Origin: UBA1765 sp045629945
GTDB lineage: Bacteria > Fibrobacterota > Fibrobacteria > Fibrobacterales > Fibrobacteraceae
Length of the DNA: 38,340 bases
NCBI GenBank assembly: GCA_045629945.1
Contig: JAZQSE010000025.1
Span: 1 to 38,340, forward strand
Reading direction: 5' to 3'
Shown: positions 17,219 to 25,455 of the stretch, piece by piece
Position numbering within the stretch: the first letter of the stretch is position 1
Layout of the letters: every line of letters starts with the position of its first letter
The notes under the pieces: model-generated
Databases searched by the model: none
Seen by the model: the letters and a program-made list of their open reading frames with translations, nothing else
What the model was told of the DNA's origin: nothing
Position numbers and translations under genes: made by a program

Positions 17219-18524
17219 AAATTGCAGTAATGTTGTTTTGAAAAATGTGGAATTGTGGAATGGCGATTCCTTTGAGCACAGAGATTCTCTTTATTTGGGT
17301 AATGGAAAAATTCTTTCAAGAGAAGAATCTGCAAATTTCCGTTTTGATAAAGAAATAGATGCTAAGGGCGCTTTAGCAATGCCTGCTTTATTCGGGTTGT
17401 CCTTAGATTTCATGGCTCCGCAGCGAGACGATGTCTATACTTTTGCTCAAGGCCTTGAAGCAATGCATCGTGGTGGGTTTTATGGCGGGTTATATGAAAG
17501 TGCAGCAAACCCAATAGATAATAATGAAAAGTTATTGGCAGCTCAACAACGTTTAGCTGGAACAAATTACCAAATAAAGTTTTTAGGCTCCTACAGCGTG
17601 GGGTTTGGAAGTGACAGACTTTCTGAAATGCTAGAACTGACAGAAGGTGCTGGTTTTGCCAATGAAACTCCAGACGCATTAGCTGGTTTTGGCGACGGCA
17701 ATGTAAGCTTTCCTACAACTCGTTTCTTGCGTCTTGCTATGGAATATGGCAAAATGACTGGAAAACGATTCTTTTTCACACCAATGGATAAGTCTTTAAG
17801 AAAAAGTGGGTGTGTGCATGAAGGTGCTGTCTCTGACATGCTTGGGATGAAAGGAATCCCTCGGATTGCAGAAACCATTGCCGCTCACACGGTTTTAGAA
17901 TTAGCTCGATTCTTAAATGTTCCCGTACATTTTAAACAGGTTACCTGTGGCGAAACATTGCAGTTAATTAAAGATGCAAGACAAAAAGGCATAGATGTTA
18001 CTTGTGATGTTAATTTATACCACCTCTTGTTCGATGATTCTGTTTTGTTAGAACTTAATTCTTCTTATCATTTATTACCTCCTTTGAGAGCTAGCTCTGA
18101 TAAGGCTGCTCTTTGGGAAGGCATCCAAGACGGGACCGTAGATGCTATAAGCGTAAACCATACTCCGGTACTCCGTCAAGATGCAGAAGTCAATTTTGAA
18201 GATTCTGTTCCTGGAGCACTTTCATTAGAAGTGGCATTACCTGCAATATGGAAAGAATTGTCTAAACGAGTGTCTGCTTCAAGAGCGATAGAATTACTTT
18301 CAAGTGGACCAGCTAGACTTTCATTAGCTCCTTTAGCGTATGATGAAAATGATTCTGCCCGACAAGCACACCTAGTTGTTCTTTCTTTAGATAAACCACA
18401 TTTGGTTAGCGCATCTGATTTTGCGGGCCAGGTATGCAATTCTCCATTATTAGGGAAAGAGCTTCCATCTTCTATACTTGGAACTTATATCAATGGGATT
18501 TGGAGAACCATAGCGAATGCCTGA
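17211..18524 (+). CDS. Dihydroorotase-like protein, probably catalytically inactive (PyrC')
   Basis: An amidohydrolase-fold protein of 437 residues from the ATG at 17211, which has AGGAGGG seven bases upstream; the frame is open to 17142 but that would run inside pyrB. It follows dihydroorotase in outline (PALFGLSLDF, FKQVTCGETLQLIKDA, LLPPLR, DGTVDAISVNHTP). The metal-binding and catalytic positions are changed: HxH is Ser64/Asp66, the HCED histidine is Thr190, the HVST histidine is Gln243, and the DHAPH aspartate is Asn316. Such noncatalytic PyrC' chains form a complex with PyrB in Pseudomonas, also from a pyrBC' pair, and that role is inferred here. A true pyrC would be needed elsewhere. 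Confidence 0.88.
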   Translation: MSKNCSNVVLKNVELWNGDSFEHRDSLYLGNGKILSREESANFRFDKEIDAKGALAMPALFGLSLDFMAPQRDDVYTFAQGLEAMHRGGFYGGLYESAANPIDNNEKLLAAQQRLAGTNYQIKFLGSYSVGFGSDRLSEMLELTEGAGFANETPDALAGFGDGNVSFPTTRFLRLAMEYGKMTGKRFFFTPMDKSLRKSGCVHEGAVSDMLGMKGIPRIAETIAAHTVLELARFLNVPVHFKQVTCGETLQLIKDARQKGIDVTCDVNLYHLLFDDSVLLELNSSYHLLPPLRASSDKAALWEGIQDGTVDAISVNHTPVLRQDAEVNFEDSVPGALSLEVALPAIWKELSKRVSASRAIELLSSGPARLSLAPLAYDENDSARQAHLVVLSLDKPHLVSASDFAGQVCNSPLLGKELPSSILGTYINGIWRTIANA

Positions 18525-19518
18525 ACCTATAGTTCTTGTCTGGATAGGAACAATAGTAACATTGCTATTGGTGCTTTTGATTTTGTTAGAAATCCATAGA
18601 AACAACCAAAGACGAGAACACGAAGAAATGTTTGGTTCAGACGAATTTTTAAGAAAGTCTGCTTTATTCAGATTAACTGAAAAAGAACGTCATACCATGG
18701 ACAAGCTGGTGCGGCGTTCTGTTTTTTCAAACAAGGATGCCTTGTTCAATTCCTCTGCGCTTTTTGAAGATGCCGTAAATCGTTTTTACGAATACAGAAC
18801 TTTGGATTCTATTCGGGAAATCACTTTATCCTCAGTAACTGTATTGAGAAGAAAACTTGGATTCACGGTTGGCAACGATGGAGTGATTTTTGTTTCTACT
18901 CGGCAATTTGAACCAGGTACTTTAGTGCATTTAAAAATGAATGGCAAAATGGAACGATTGTGTGTAAGCAGTATTAATGAAAAAATATTCACTGTTGTTC
19001 GAGAAGGTTTAAAAGACGATGTCTTTGAAAAAGGGACGCGTTATCCAATCAGTTGGAAGCGAGCTGGAGATGCAACTTATACCACATTTCCGCGTTTTGA
19101 AAAGAAAATAGGCGAAAAACTCGTTTTTCTTCATACGACAAAAATTGTAAGAGAACAACAACGCTTATGGGTTCGTGAAAAAGTGGATATTGAAATTCTT
19201 GCAGAAGTTCAAGAAGGCTATTCATTACAAGGTCGGCTTTTTGACCTTTCCGCTAACGGTATCGGGCTTGGATTACCCGAAGAATTTGATTCTGGAACCG
19301 AAATGAAAATTGAATTTGAATTGCCAAGTTATGGAAAAGATGTGGTTGAAATCCAAATTTTAAGGAATTTGGGCAAAAAAAATGCCGATTATCCAGACCT
19401 TTTTTCTTATTCAGCAAAGTTTATTGGAGACTTTGCCTGGACAAATGAAAAGGTTTTGCAATACATTTTTGAGCTTAGAAGGCATCAAAATCGTCTCCAA
19501 AAGGGGGTAAGCGGTTGA
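18517..19518 (+). CDS. Membrane-anchored PilZ-domain protein (predicted c-di-GMP receptor)
   Basis: A 333-residue protein with one N-terminal membrane helix (residues 5-26), a middle region of unclear family (30-120), a YcgR-N-like beta domain (about 120-205), and a C-terminal PilZ domain. The PilZ cyclic-di-GMP signature is intact: RLWVR at 216-220 fits RxxxR, and DLSANG at 243-248 fits D/NxSxxG. The layout resembles YcgR-like brake proteins with an added anchor. Its ATG overlaps the end of pyrC' by eight bases, so it may be expressed with the pyr genes, yet it sits directly before the pil promoter and operon, suggesting a role in pilus or surface motility control. Confidence 0.87.
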   Translation: MPEPIVLVWIGTIVTLLLVLLILLEIHRNNQRREHEEMFGSDEFLRKSALFRLTEKERHTMDKLVRRSVFSNKDALFNSSALFEDAVNRFYEYRTLDSIREITLSSVTVLRRKLGFTVGNDGVIFVSTRQFEPGTLVHLKMNGKMERLCVSSINEKIFTVVREGLKDDVFEKGTRYPISWKRAGDATYTTFPRFEKKIGEKLVFLHTTKIVREQQRLWVREKVDIEILAEVQEGYSLQGRLFDLSANGIGLGLPEEFDSGTEMKIEFELPSYGKDVVEIQILRNLGKKNADYPDLFSYSAKFIGDFAWTNEKVLQYIFELRRHQNRLQKGVSG

Positions 19519-19545
19519 TTTTTAACAACTTATGTAATTTTCTTC

Positions 19546-19574
19546 TTGACATTTTGCTTATTATAAGGTAGAAT
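19546..19574 (+). promoter_or_regulatory. Strong sigma70-type promoter for the pil operon
   Basis: TTGACA (19546-19551), a 17-base spacer and TAGAAT (19569-19574): a near-consensus housekeeping promoter. The expected start point is near 19582, about 26 bases before the TTG start of pilM. It separates the pil operon from the pyr/PilZ genes. Confidence 0.85.
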
Positions 19575-19607
19575 TTAGGAGTATATGCTTTTAAAGCGGG
19601 GTTTATT

Positions 19608-20696
19608 TTGAGTTCTCGTTTGCTTGCACGCGTTTTAGGTGAACGCCAAACTGTCGGAATCGACATTGGCCACTATAGCGTTAAGATGGTCCGGATGTTG
19701 CACACCCACAAGGGTGAGCATATTGTGCTGTCTGCTGATTTAGAGCCTCTTTCAGAAGGCATTGTTGTTGATTGTAGCATTCAGGACGCCGAAAAACTTC
19801 AGGAAGTCATTTCTAAGCTTTTCGCACGTAGCATGATAGAAGAAGGTGTTGCAGAATACGTTGCTTCTATCAATGGGGCTTCAGGTGTCCTTGTTGATTT
19901 AATGTCTGCGAAAGTTCCTAAAAACGCAAATGAAGATGCTTTCTTATTGCAAATGGTTCAAACAAAGCCTCCGTTTGATGACCCTGATAACGTTCTTGAT
20001 TATCAAGTTTTATCAAGAAATAGTGATGAAGTCAATATTGCAGCTGTGGCTGTAAAAAATGCTCAGTTAGAAGATTGGGCTGCTTTCTTTACTCGTGTCG
20101 ATAAAAAACTTTCAGCGGTTGATGTCTCTACGTTTGCTTTAGCAAATGCTTATACCGCGACAGTCGAAGCAGAAGATCACGATAAGTCTGTAATTGTTTT
20201 TAACATTGGCGAAAAGAAAATGGATGCCGTTTATTTGATGAACGGACATTTCAATTCTTACCGGACCATGACCAGTGGTGCGTTAGATTCTGTAATCAGT
20301 ATGCTTTGTAAACACCTCAATATCGATGCAGAAAAATGTCATACGATTTTTGAAACAGGTGATACTTCTTGTGTGGATGGTTTTTCAGAAGCAGAAGTAG
20401 AAGAAGCTTTGAAAATTTCATACGAAGAAATTGTGAGTGCAATAGAATTTGGTATTCGCTATTTCTCTTCATTGGATAATGCTGAAAATCCAGAAAAGAT
20501 TTTATTGGGCGGTGGTGGCGCCTGCTTGCCTAATTTGACATCTTACTTGAGTGAAAGGCTTGGTTTAAGCGTTGAAACGGTTAACCCATTCCGTAATGTT
20601 GTGTGTGATTCTTCCGTAGTGGGAGATAAAGGAATGTCTCTAGCTCTTTCCAACATTTATGCTCCGGCTCTCGGACTAGCAATGAGGAAATTCTAA
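19608..20696 (+). CDS. pilM: Type IV pilus assembly protein PilM
   Basis: PilM is an actin/FtsA-like cytoplasmic ATPase that binds the N-terminus of PilN and forms the inner ring of the type IV pilus alignment complex. The 362-residue protein shows the phosphate-1 loop TVGIDIGHYSVKMV near residue 15, VIVFNIGEKKMDAVYL in the second half, and an adenosine-type motif ILLGGGGACLPNL. The start is a TTG at 19608 with a GCGGGG binding site six bases upstream. The TAA overlaps the pilN ATG (TAATG). It is the first gene of pilMNOPQ. Confidence 0.95.
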   Translation: MSSRLLARVLGERQTVGIDIGHYSVKMVRMLHTHKGEHIVLSADLEPLSEGIVVDCSIQDAEKLQEVISKLFARSMIEEGVAEYVASINGASGVLVDLMSAKVPKNANEDAFLLQMVQTKPPFDDPDNVLDYQVLSRNSDEVNIAAVAVKNAQLEDWAAFFTRVDKKLSAVDVSTFALANAYTATVEAEDHDKSVIVFNIGEKKMDAVYLMNGHFNSYRTMTSGALDSVISMLCKHLNIDAEKCHTIFETGDTSCVDGFSEAEVEEALKISYEEIVSAIEFGIRYFSSLDNAENPEKILLGGGGACLPNLTSYLSERLGLSVETVNPFRNVVCDSSVVGDKGMSLALSNIYAPALGLAMRKF

Positions 20697-21307
20697 TGGC
20701 AACAAAGAAAAAAGATTTGAATCTCTGTATAGAAATCAATTTGCTGCTGGCAGAATTCCGTCGCCAGAAAAAAGATTTCTCATGGATTCTTGACAGGCGA
20801 GTTGTCTGGCCTGTTGTAGCAACAGTTGTTTTTGTATTCTGTGTTTTCTTGTTGTTTGCTTATATGAATGACAGCAGACAAACTTTACAGAATGCTTTGG
20901 CTTCGACTAAAGCGGAAATAGAAAAAGAAAAACCGCTTTTAGATAAGATTAAAGAATTAGATGGAAAAATTGCCATTATTACCCAGAAACGTAATGCGTT
21001 GAAGTCTATTCAAGTCAGCAAAAAACGTTGGGTGATTTTGTTTGAAAATATTTCAGCGATTTTGCCTCCTAATATGTGGCTGACGGCTTTGCAACAAACT
21101 TCAGCATATGAAATGGAATTACGTGGAACCACGTATGATTTTTCAGAAGTCGCTGAATATATGGTTAAATTAGAAAAGCAAGTCAGTATCGCTTCAGTTA
21201 CACTTGTGACGATTACAAATACGAAAGTAGAAGGTGAAGATGCCTATACTTTCACAATGAAGGCGAAAATCCGTGAAGATTTGGGTCTGGAGGAGTCTAA
21301 GGAATGA
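20696..21307 (+). CDS. pilN: Type IV pilus assembly protein PilN
   Basis: A 203-residue inner-membrane protein. The cytoplasmic N-terminus carries EINLLLAEFR (residues 13-22), a variant of the INLLP motif that docks into PilM. One membrane helix spans about residues 38-60, then a periplasmic coiled coil and a small alpha/beta domain (NISAILPPNMWLTALQQTS...) that pairs with PilO. GAGGAAA precedes the ATG, and both ends overlap the neighbours (TAATG with pilM, ATGA with pilO), so the genes are translated as one unit. Confidence 0.93.
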   Translation: MATKKKDLNLCIEINLLLAEFRRQKKDFSWILDRRVVWPVVATVVFVFCVFLLFAYMNDSRQTLQNALASTKAEIEKEKPLLDKIKELDGKIAIITQKRNALKSIQVSKKRWVILFENISAILPPNMWLTALQQTSAYEMELRGTTYDFSEVAEYMVKLEKQVSIASVTLVTITNTKVEGEDAYTFTMKAKIREDLGLEESKE

Positions 21308-21939
21308 AGAACATAGACTGGAAAGACAAAAAAACCATTTTCGCACTGGTCGTCAGCTTGCTCTTGATTGGCAGTGCGTACTACATATATGATTATGTAT
21401 GGAATCCTTTTGTTCTTGAAGAACAACAGTTGCGTTCTGAATTAGAAGCAGCTGAACAGGAATTGCAACGAATTAATTTGCAAAAAAACCGGATTGCAGA
21501 ATTGGAATTGCAATTGGTCGAAGCAGAAGCAGATTTCGAACGCTTGAGGGAAATGTTCCCAGAAGAAGAAAAAGTTCCTCTTCGCTTGCAAGACCTTTAT
21601 GCTGTCCTTCGTAGTTCTGGTGTGCAAATCCAGAAATTTAATCCGGAAGGACGTTCTGAAAAAGAACATTACATAGAAAACCGTTATTCTATAGTGGTCA
21701 ATTCTGGTTATCACATGCTGGGTTATTTGTTTGCTGAAATCGCAAACTTTAATTACCCGACAATGATTACCGATTTGCGTCTTGGAAGGTATTCTGGAAT
21801 AGCAAATGAATTACAGAAAGCAGAATCTCATGGTTGGACTCCTATTACCGTTTCTGTTTCCTTTAATTTGACTACTTATACTTCAAAAGTTGTTAAACCT
21901 AAAGCACCAGCTGCAGCTCCTCAGGGAGGTAAGAAATAA
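21304..21939 (+). CDS. pilO: Type IV pilus assembly protein PilO
   Basis: A 211-residue protein with a short cytoplasmic N-terminus, one membrane helix (residues 12-30), a Glu/Leu-rich periplasmic coiled coil (about 36-90) and the PilO core (FPEEEKVPLRLQDLYAVLRSSGVQIQKFNP...). It pairs with PilN and links the inner-membrane platform to PilP. The C-terminus adds a short Lys/Pro/Ala tail. It is joined by overlaps to pilN and to the PilP fusion gene, before which a GGGAGGT site is seen. Confidence 0.93.
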   Translation: MKNIDWKDKKTIFALVVSLLLIGSAYYIYDYVWNPFVLEEQQLRSELEAAEQELQRINLQKNRIAELELQLVEAEADFERLREMFPEEEKVPLRLQDLYAVLRSSGVQIQKFNPEGRSEKEHYIENRYSIVVNSGYHMLGYLFAEIANFNYPTMITDLRLGRYSGIANELQKAESHGWTPITVSVSFNLTTYTSKVVKPKAPAAAPQGGKK

Positions 21940-23759
21940 TGAATTATAAAATCATTTTATTTTCTTTCCTATTTGCAGTTTCGCAGAGTTTTGCTGCGCA
22001 AGTAAAAGATGTGGTTTTTTCATGTAGTAAAAAATCATGTAATCTTACATTCCGTTTTGCAAATGCCGCGGATTTACCAAGTTATTTCCAAAAATATGAT
22101 GAAAAAACAGGTAAATGGACGGTTGCTTTTGCTGCAAGTGAATTTTCTTTAGGGGAAACATCATTTGTTGTAGATTCAGCCTCTACTTTATTGAAAGATG
22201 TGCGCATTTTTAAAGATTCCGGTCGCCAGGGTACACTTCTTAAATTTGAATGGAATGCTGGCCTAGCTTTGAAAAACGATAAAAATCCGGTTTTGTTGAA
22301 AGACGCTAATTTCTCTGTTACTTTACCATTAGTCAAAGCAAAATCTTGGAAACTTTCTGCTATTGCTGCAGCAAATAAGCGAGAAGCAGAAAAAGCCGCA
22401 AAACTTAAAGCGGCTGAAGAAAAGAAAGCCGCATTAGAAGCAGAAAAAGCTGCAAAGCTTAAAGCTGCCGAAGAAAAGAAAGCGGCAGAAGAAGCCGCAA
22501 AGCTTAAAGCCGCTGAAGAAAAGAAAGCTGCATTAGAAGCAGAAAAAGCCGCAAAGCTTAAAGCTGCCGAAGAAAAGAAGGCCGCTTTAGAAGCAGAAAA
22601 AGCCGCCAAGGAAAAGGATTCTGTCGTAGCTGAAGGTGCTGGAAAGAAAGATTCAGCAAAAGTTGATACGGCTAAGTCTTCTGTAGTTTCTGCGTTGATT
22701 GATGGCGTTGCTGAAATGACTGCTGTTTCTGGGTTTGGTAAAAATCAGTTTGAATTGAAAATGCTCATGCTACTTGATATTGAAAAAGTTTCTTTTTCAG
22801 AAAAGAAGCATGCAGTTATCGTATCAATGCCTGGACCTACAAAATCTCCAGTGTTTAAGGTAAATGCCAATTCTTTTGTAAAATCCGTTACCTGGACAAA
22901 AGATGGTTTGCAAATTTCTTTATTGACAGGAATTCATCCGACAATAATTGTCAATGAAGGTTCGCTTTTACTTCAAACAAAAGAAACCAAATTGTTGAAT
23001 GGTTATGTTTATTGGAAAGCTTTGCCAACAGGTATTCATTCAAAACGTTGGGTTATGGATAGAGAAGAACCAGTAAATATTGATTCTTTTGTTGCTCGTT
23101 ATGAAAAAGATAGTAAGAGAGTTATTTCTGCAGCTCAAGCATTCTTCTTGACTTCTGTAGCAAGGGAATTGATTGTAACAGCAGAAGAAATAGAACTTTA
23201 TGAAACACCATCAGAAGAATCAACAGTAATCGCTCGCCTTGCTTTTGGTGATATCTTGGAAAGCGTTGAATTGATGGGATTGTACCAAAAAGTGCAGTAT
23301 GGCCCACGTACGGGTTATGTGAACAAGAGAGCCGTTGCATTCCGAGATGAACTTTCAGCTATCCAGACAGAACGTTTAAAACAGTTAGCTGTTGAAAAAG
23401 GTGAAAGTTTAGATTCTGTTAATGCTCGTTTTGCTGCATTAAATAATGATGATAGAGTTATGTATAGTTCTTTTGGTCGTCGTGATCCTTTTGTTGATGT
23501 AAAGGGATTAGTTGAAGATGGTATAAATATTGACCAAGTAGAACTTGTTGGTATCATTTGGGAATCTGATGAACCAATGGCTATTTTGTCAGACGTTAAA
23601 ACACCATCTATCTCTTATACCATTAAGGAAGGCGATAAAGTTCTTAACGGGAAAGTTCTTAAAATCACACAGACGGATGTGCTATTCCTTATTCAGGAAT
23701 TTGGTGTAAGTCGTCGTTATTCTATGGGTTTGCCCGATAAATTTGGGGGTAACAAGTGA
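21939..23759 (+). CDS. pilP: PilP-like fusion: AMIN-like, Lys/Ala/Glu repeat, SH3b and PilP regions
   Basis: In the pilP slot, but 606 residues long against ~175 for ordinary PilP. Order: signal peptide 1-19; an AMIN-like beta domain (~22-130); a Lys/Ala/Glu helical repeat (~150-223) of units EAEKAAKLKAAEEKKAAL; a second AMIN-like region (~265-350); a bacterial SH3 domain (~412-465, IELYETPSEESTVIARL...GYVNKRAV); a short helix; and at the end the PilP-type beta domain (FGRRDPFVDVKGL...VELVGIIWESDEPMAIL, ~511-590), including the RDPF motif. No lipobox is seen, whereas PilP is usually a lipoprotein. AMIN domains normally sit on PilQ and bind peptidoglycan. The fusion would connect PilN/PilO, the cell wall and the secretin in one chain. 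Overlaps join it to pilO and pilQ. Confidence 0.85.
   Translation: MNYKIILFSFLFAVSQSFAAQVKDVVFSCSKKSCNLTFRFANAADLPSYFQKYDEKTGKWTVAFAASEFSLGETSFVVDSASTLLKDVRIFKDSGRQGTLLKFEWNAGLALKNDKNPVLLKDANFSVTLPLVKAKSWKLSAIAAANKREAEKAAKLKAAEEKKAALEAEKAAKLKAAEEKKAAEEAAKLKAAEEKKAALEAEKAAKLKAAEEKKAALEAEKAAKEKDSVVAEGAGKKDSAKVDTAKSSVVSALIDGVAEMTAVSGFGKNQFELKMLMLLDIEKVSFSEKKHAVIVSMPGPTKSPVFKVNANSFVKSVTWTKDGLQISLLTGIHPTIIVNEGSLLLQTKETKLLNGYVYWKALPTGIHSKRWVMDREEPVNIDSFVARYEKDSKRVISAAQAFFLTSVARELIVTAEEIELYETPSEESTVIARLAFGDILESVELMGLYQKVQYGPRTGYVNKRAVAFRDELSAIQTERLKQLAVEKGESLDSVNARFAALNNDDRVMYSSFGRRDPFVDVKGLVEDGINIDQVELVGIIWESDEPMAILSDVKTPSISYTIKEGDKVLNGKVLKITQTDVLFLIQEFGVSRRYSMGLPDKFGGNK
22386..22611 (+). repeat. 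In-frame tandem repeat coding Lys/Ala/Glu helix
   Basis: About four 54-base units (one shortened to 45) inside the PilP fusion gene, each coding AEKAAKLKAAEEKKAALE or a near variant. The predicted product is a long charged single alpha-helix, of the type used as a periplasm-spanning spacer (compare TolA). The copy number could vary between strains. Confidence 0.85.
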
Positions 23760-25297
23760 AAAAAACAGCATACCTTTTTAGTCTAATTCTCCTTGGGGCA
23801 GCGGTTTCTCCGTTTGCTCAGACTGAGAATCCTTCTCCGGCAAAAGCTGAACAGCAAGTGCCTAACAAAAAACTGTACGATTTCACGTTCGTGGATACAG
23901 ATTATGAAGCTGTATTCCGTTCGATTTCTGTCACAGCAGGTATAGATATCTTGCTTGCTCCAGATGTTAAAGGTAAGCTTTCTTTAAAGGTTACCAAGAA
24001 AACATGGCAAGAAACTTTGGATATAGTTTGCGAAATGTATGATTTAGTCTGGCTAGTTCAAGACAAATACATTTCTATCCAACGTTCTGCTACTTATCAA
24101 GCAAAGCAGAAGAAAATGGCTGAAGCTGAAAAGCAAGAAAAGGAAGTAGCTCCTTTGATTCGTAAAAATTTCGCAGTACACCATGCGAAAGCAGAAGAGT
24201 TAGTGAAAGTTCTTGAAAACATGAAAACCAATCGTGGTAAAATCAGTGTTGTGGAACGCAGTAACTCTATTATCGTTTACGATACTGAAGCAAGTATTGA
24301 ACAGATGGGCAATGCTTTGGAAGAATTAGATGTCGAAACCCTCCAGATTATGATTTCTGCAAAGCTTGTTGTTGTAAACAGCAACCTTTCACGTGAACTT
24401 GGTGTGGATTGGACTGCTCGTATGGGGTCTACAACTTTGACTCCAGGAACAGCTGGTACTCCAACAGGTGGTGGAACAGGAAGCCGCATAAGTGGTGCTA
24501 TTCAATCATTCCCAAACAATGGTGTATCTCCTGCAGTTTCTGGTGCATCCACTGCAATTACAGCAAGCGTTTTGGATAACAATGTTCAAGTGGCTATTTC
24601 TAACTTGATGGGGGATGCTTCTACTGAAGTTTTGGCAAGCCCACAAGTTTCAACACTTGACAATACTGAAGCTCAAGTCTTTATGGGTGATAAGATTTCT
24701 ATTCGTGTGATTGATGATGAAGGTGAATCTTCTACACAACTTGTTGAAACAGGTATCAAGTTGACTGTAACACCACACGTTTCTGGTGATAATCGCATTC
24801 TTCTTGACTTGCACCCAGAAAACAACTCTTATGATTACGACACGAAAGGTGAAGTGGTTATTTCTACACAAGAAGCTAAAACAAAAGTTGTTGTAGCTGA
24901 TGGTGAAACAGTTGTTATCGGTGGTCTTACCCGTAATGAAAATCAGGAAAGCGAAAGTGGTATTCCTTTCTTAAAAGATATTCCAATTCTTGGAAACCTC
25001 TTTAAATATTCTAGAAAACAAGTTATCAAGAAAGACCTGGTTATCTTTGTTACTCCAAGAATTATCCGCAACTATACAGGTAATGTAGATACTTCTGAAC
25101 CTACAGTAGAAAAGGTTGGTGCCGCTCCAGAAGCTAAGCCAGTTGAAGCTAAGCCTGTGGCAAAACCAGCTCCACAACCTAAAAAACAAGAAGCAGCTCC
25201 TGCACAAGAAGAAGTTGTTGAAGAAGAGGTTGTAGAAGAAGTTGTAGAAGAAATTGTTGAAGAAGAAGTTGTTGAAGCTCCAGCAATTGAAGAATAA
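23756..25297 (+). CDS. pilQ: Type IV pilus secretin PilQ
   Basis: The outer-membrane channel of the pilus. The 513-residue protein starts with GTG (GTGA overlap with the PilP gene) and has a signal peptide (1-21), an STN domain (~40-110, FTFVDTDYEAVFRSISVTAGIDILL), a secretin N domain (~136-200), and the secretin core (~225-440) with ASPQVSTLDN, VVIGGLTRNENQ and the closing IPFLKDIPILGNLFKYS. It lacks the N-terminal AMIN domains of typical PilQ (which look to have moved to the PilP fusion). From about residue 447 it carries a low-complexity tail: Lys/Pro/Ala-rich, then a Glu/Val-rich acidic run. A terminator follows. Confidence 0.94.
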   Translation: MKKTAYLFSLILLGAAVSPFAQTENPSPAKAEQQVPNKKLYDFTFVDTDYEAVFRSISVTAGIDILLAPDVKGKLSLKVTKKTWQETLDIVCEMYDLVWLVQDKYISIQRSATYQAKQKKMAEAEKQEKEVAPLIRKNFAVHHAKAEELVKVLENMKTNRGKISVVERSNSIIVYDTEASIEQMGNALEELDVETLQIMISAKLVVVNSNLSRELGVDWTARMGSTTLTPGTAGTPTGGGTGSRISGAIQSFPNNGVSPAVSGASTAITASVLDNNVQVAISNLMGDASTEVLASPQVSTLDNTEAQVFMGDKISIRVIDDEGESSTQLVETGIKLTVTPHVSGDNRILLDLHPENNSYDYDTKGEVVISTQEAKTKVVVADGETVVIGGLTRNENQESESGIPFLKDIPILGNLFKYSRKQVIKKDLVIFVTPRIIRNYTGNVDTSEPTVEKVGAAPEAKPVEAKPVAKPAPQPKKQEAAPAQEEVVEEEVVEEVVEEIVEEEVVEAPAIEE

Positions 25298-25312
25298 GTA
25301 AAAAAAGAAATT

Positions 25313-25347
25313 TTAAAAAACGATTCCTTTTCAGGAGTCGTTTTTTG
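25313..25347 (+). terminator. Intrinsic terminator after pilQ
   Basis: CGATTCC (25321-25327) pairs with GGAGTCG (25334-25340) with one T-G wobble, extended by the A-run and T-run on each side, followed by TTTTTTGTTTT. Confidence 0.8.
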
Positions 25348-25396
25348 TTTTGTATATGGATAAAAAATCCATAAATAAAAAAAAGAAGAGCATCGA

Positions 25397-25425
25397 TTGT
25401 TTTTTTATAAGTCTAATTTTATAAT
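25397..25425 (+). promoter_or_regulatory. Sigma70-type promoter for the CE1-like esterase gene
   Basis: TTGTTT (25397-25402), a 17-base spacer and a consensus TATAAT (25420-25425). The expected start point is ~25433, leaving a ~23-base leader with AAAGGAG before the ATG at 25456. Confidence 0.75.
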
Positions 25426-25455
25426 AACGAATATTTCGATTTAAAGGAGTGCTGA

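Noticed and set aside
22082..22609. 175-codon minus-strand frame rich in Ala/Ser/Phe
   Set aside because: It is the reverse reading of the Lys/Ala/Glu repeat of the PilP fusion; its repeats only mirror that tandem repeat.
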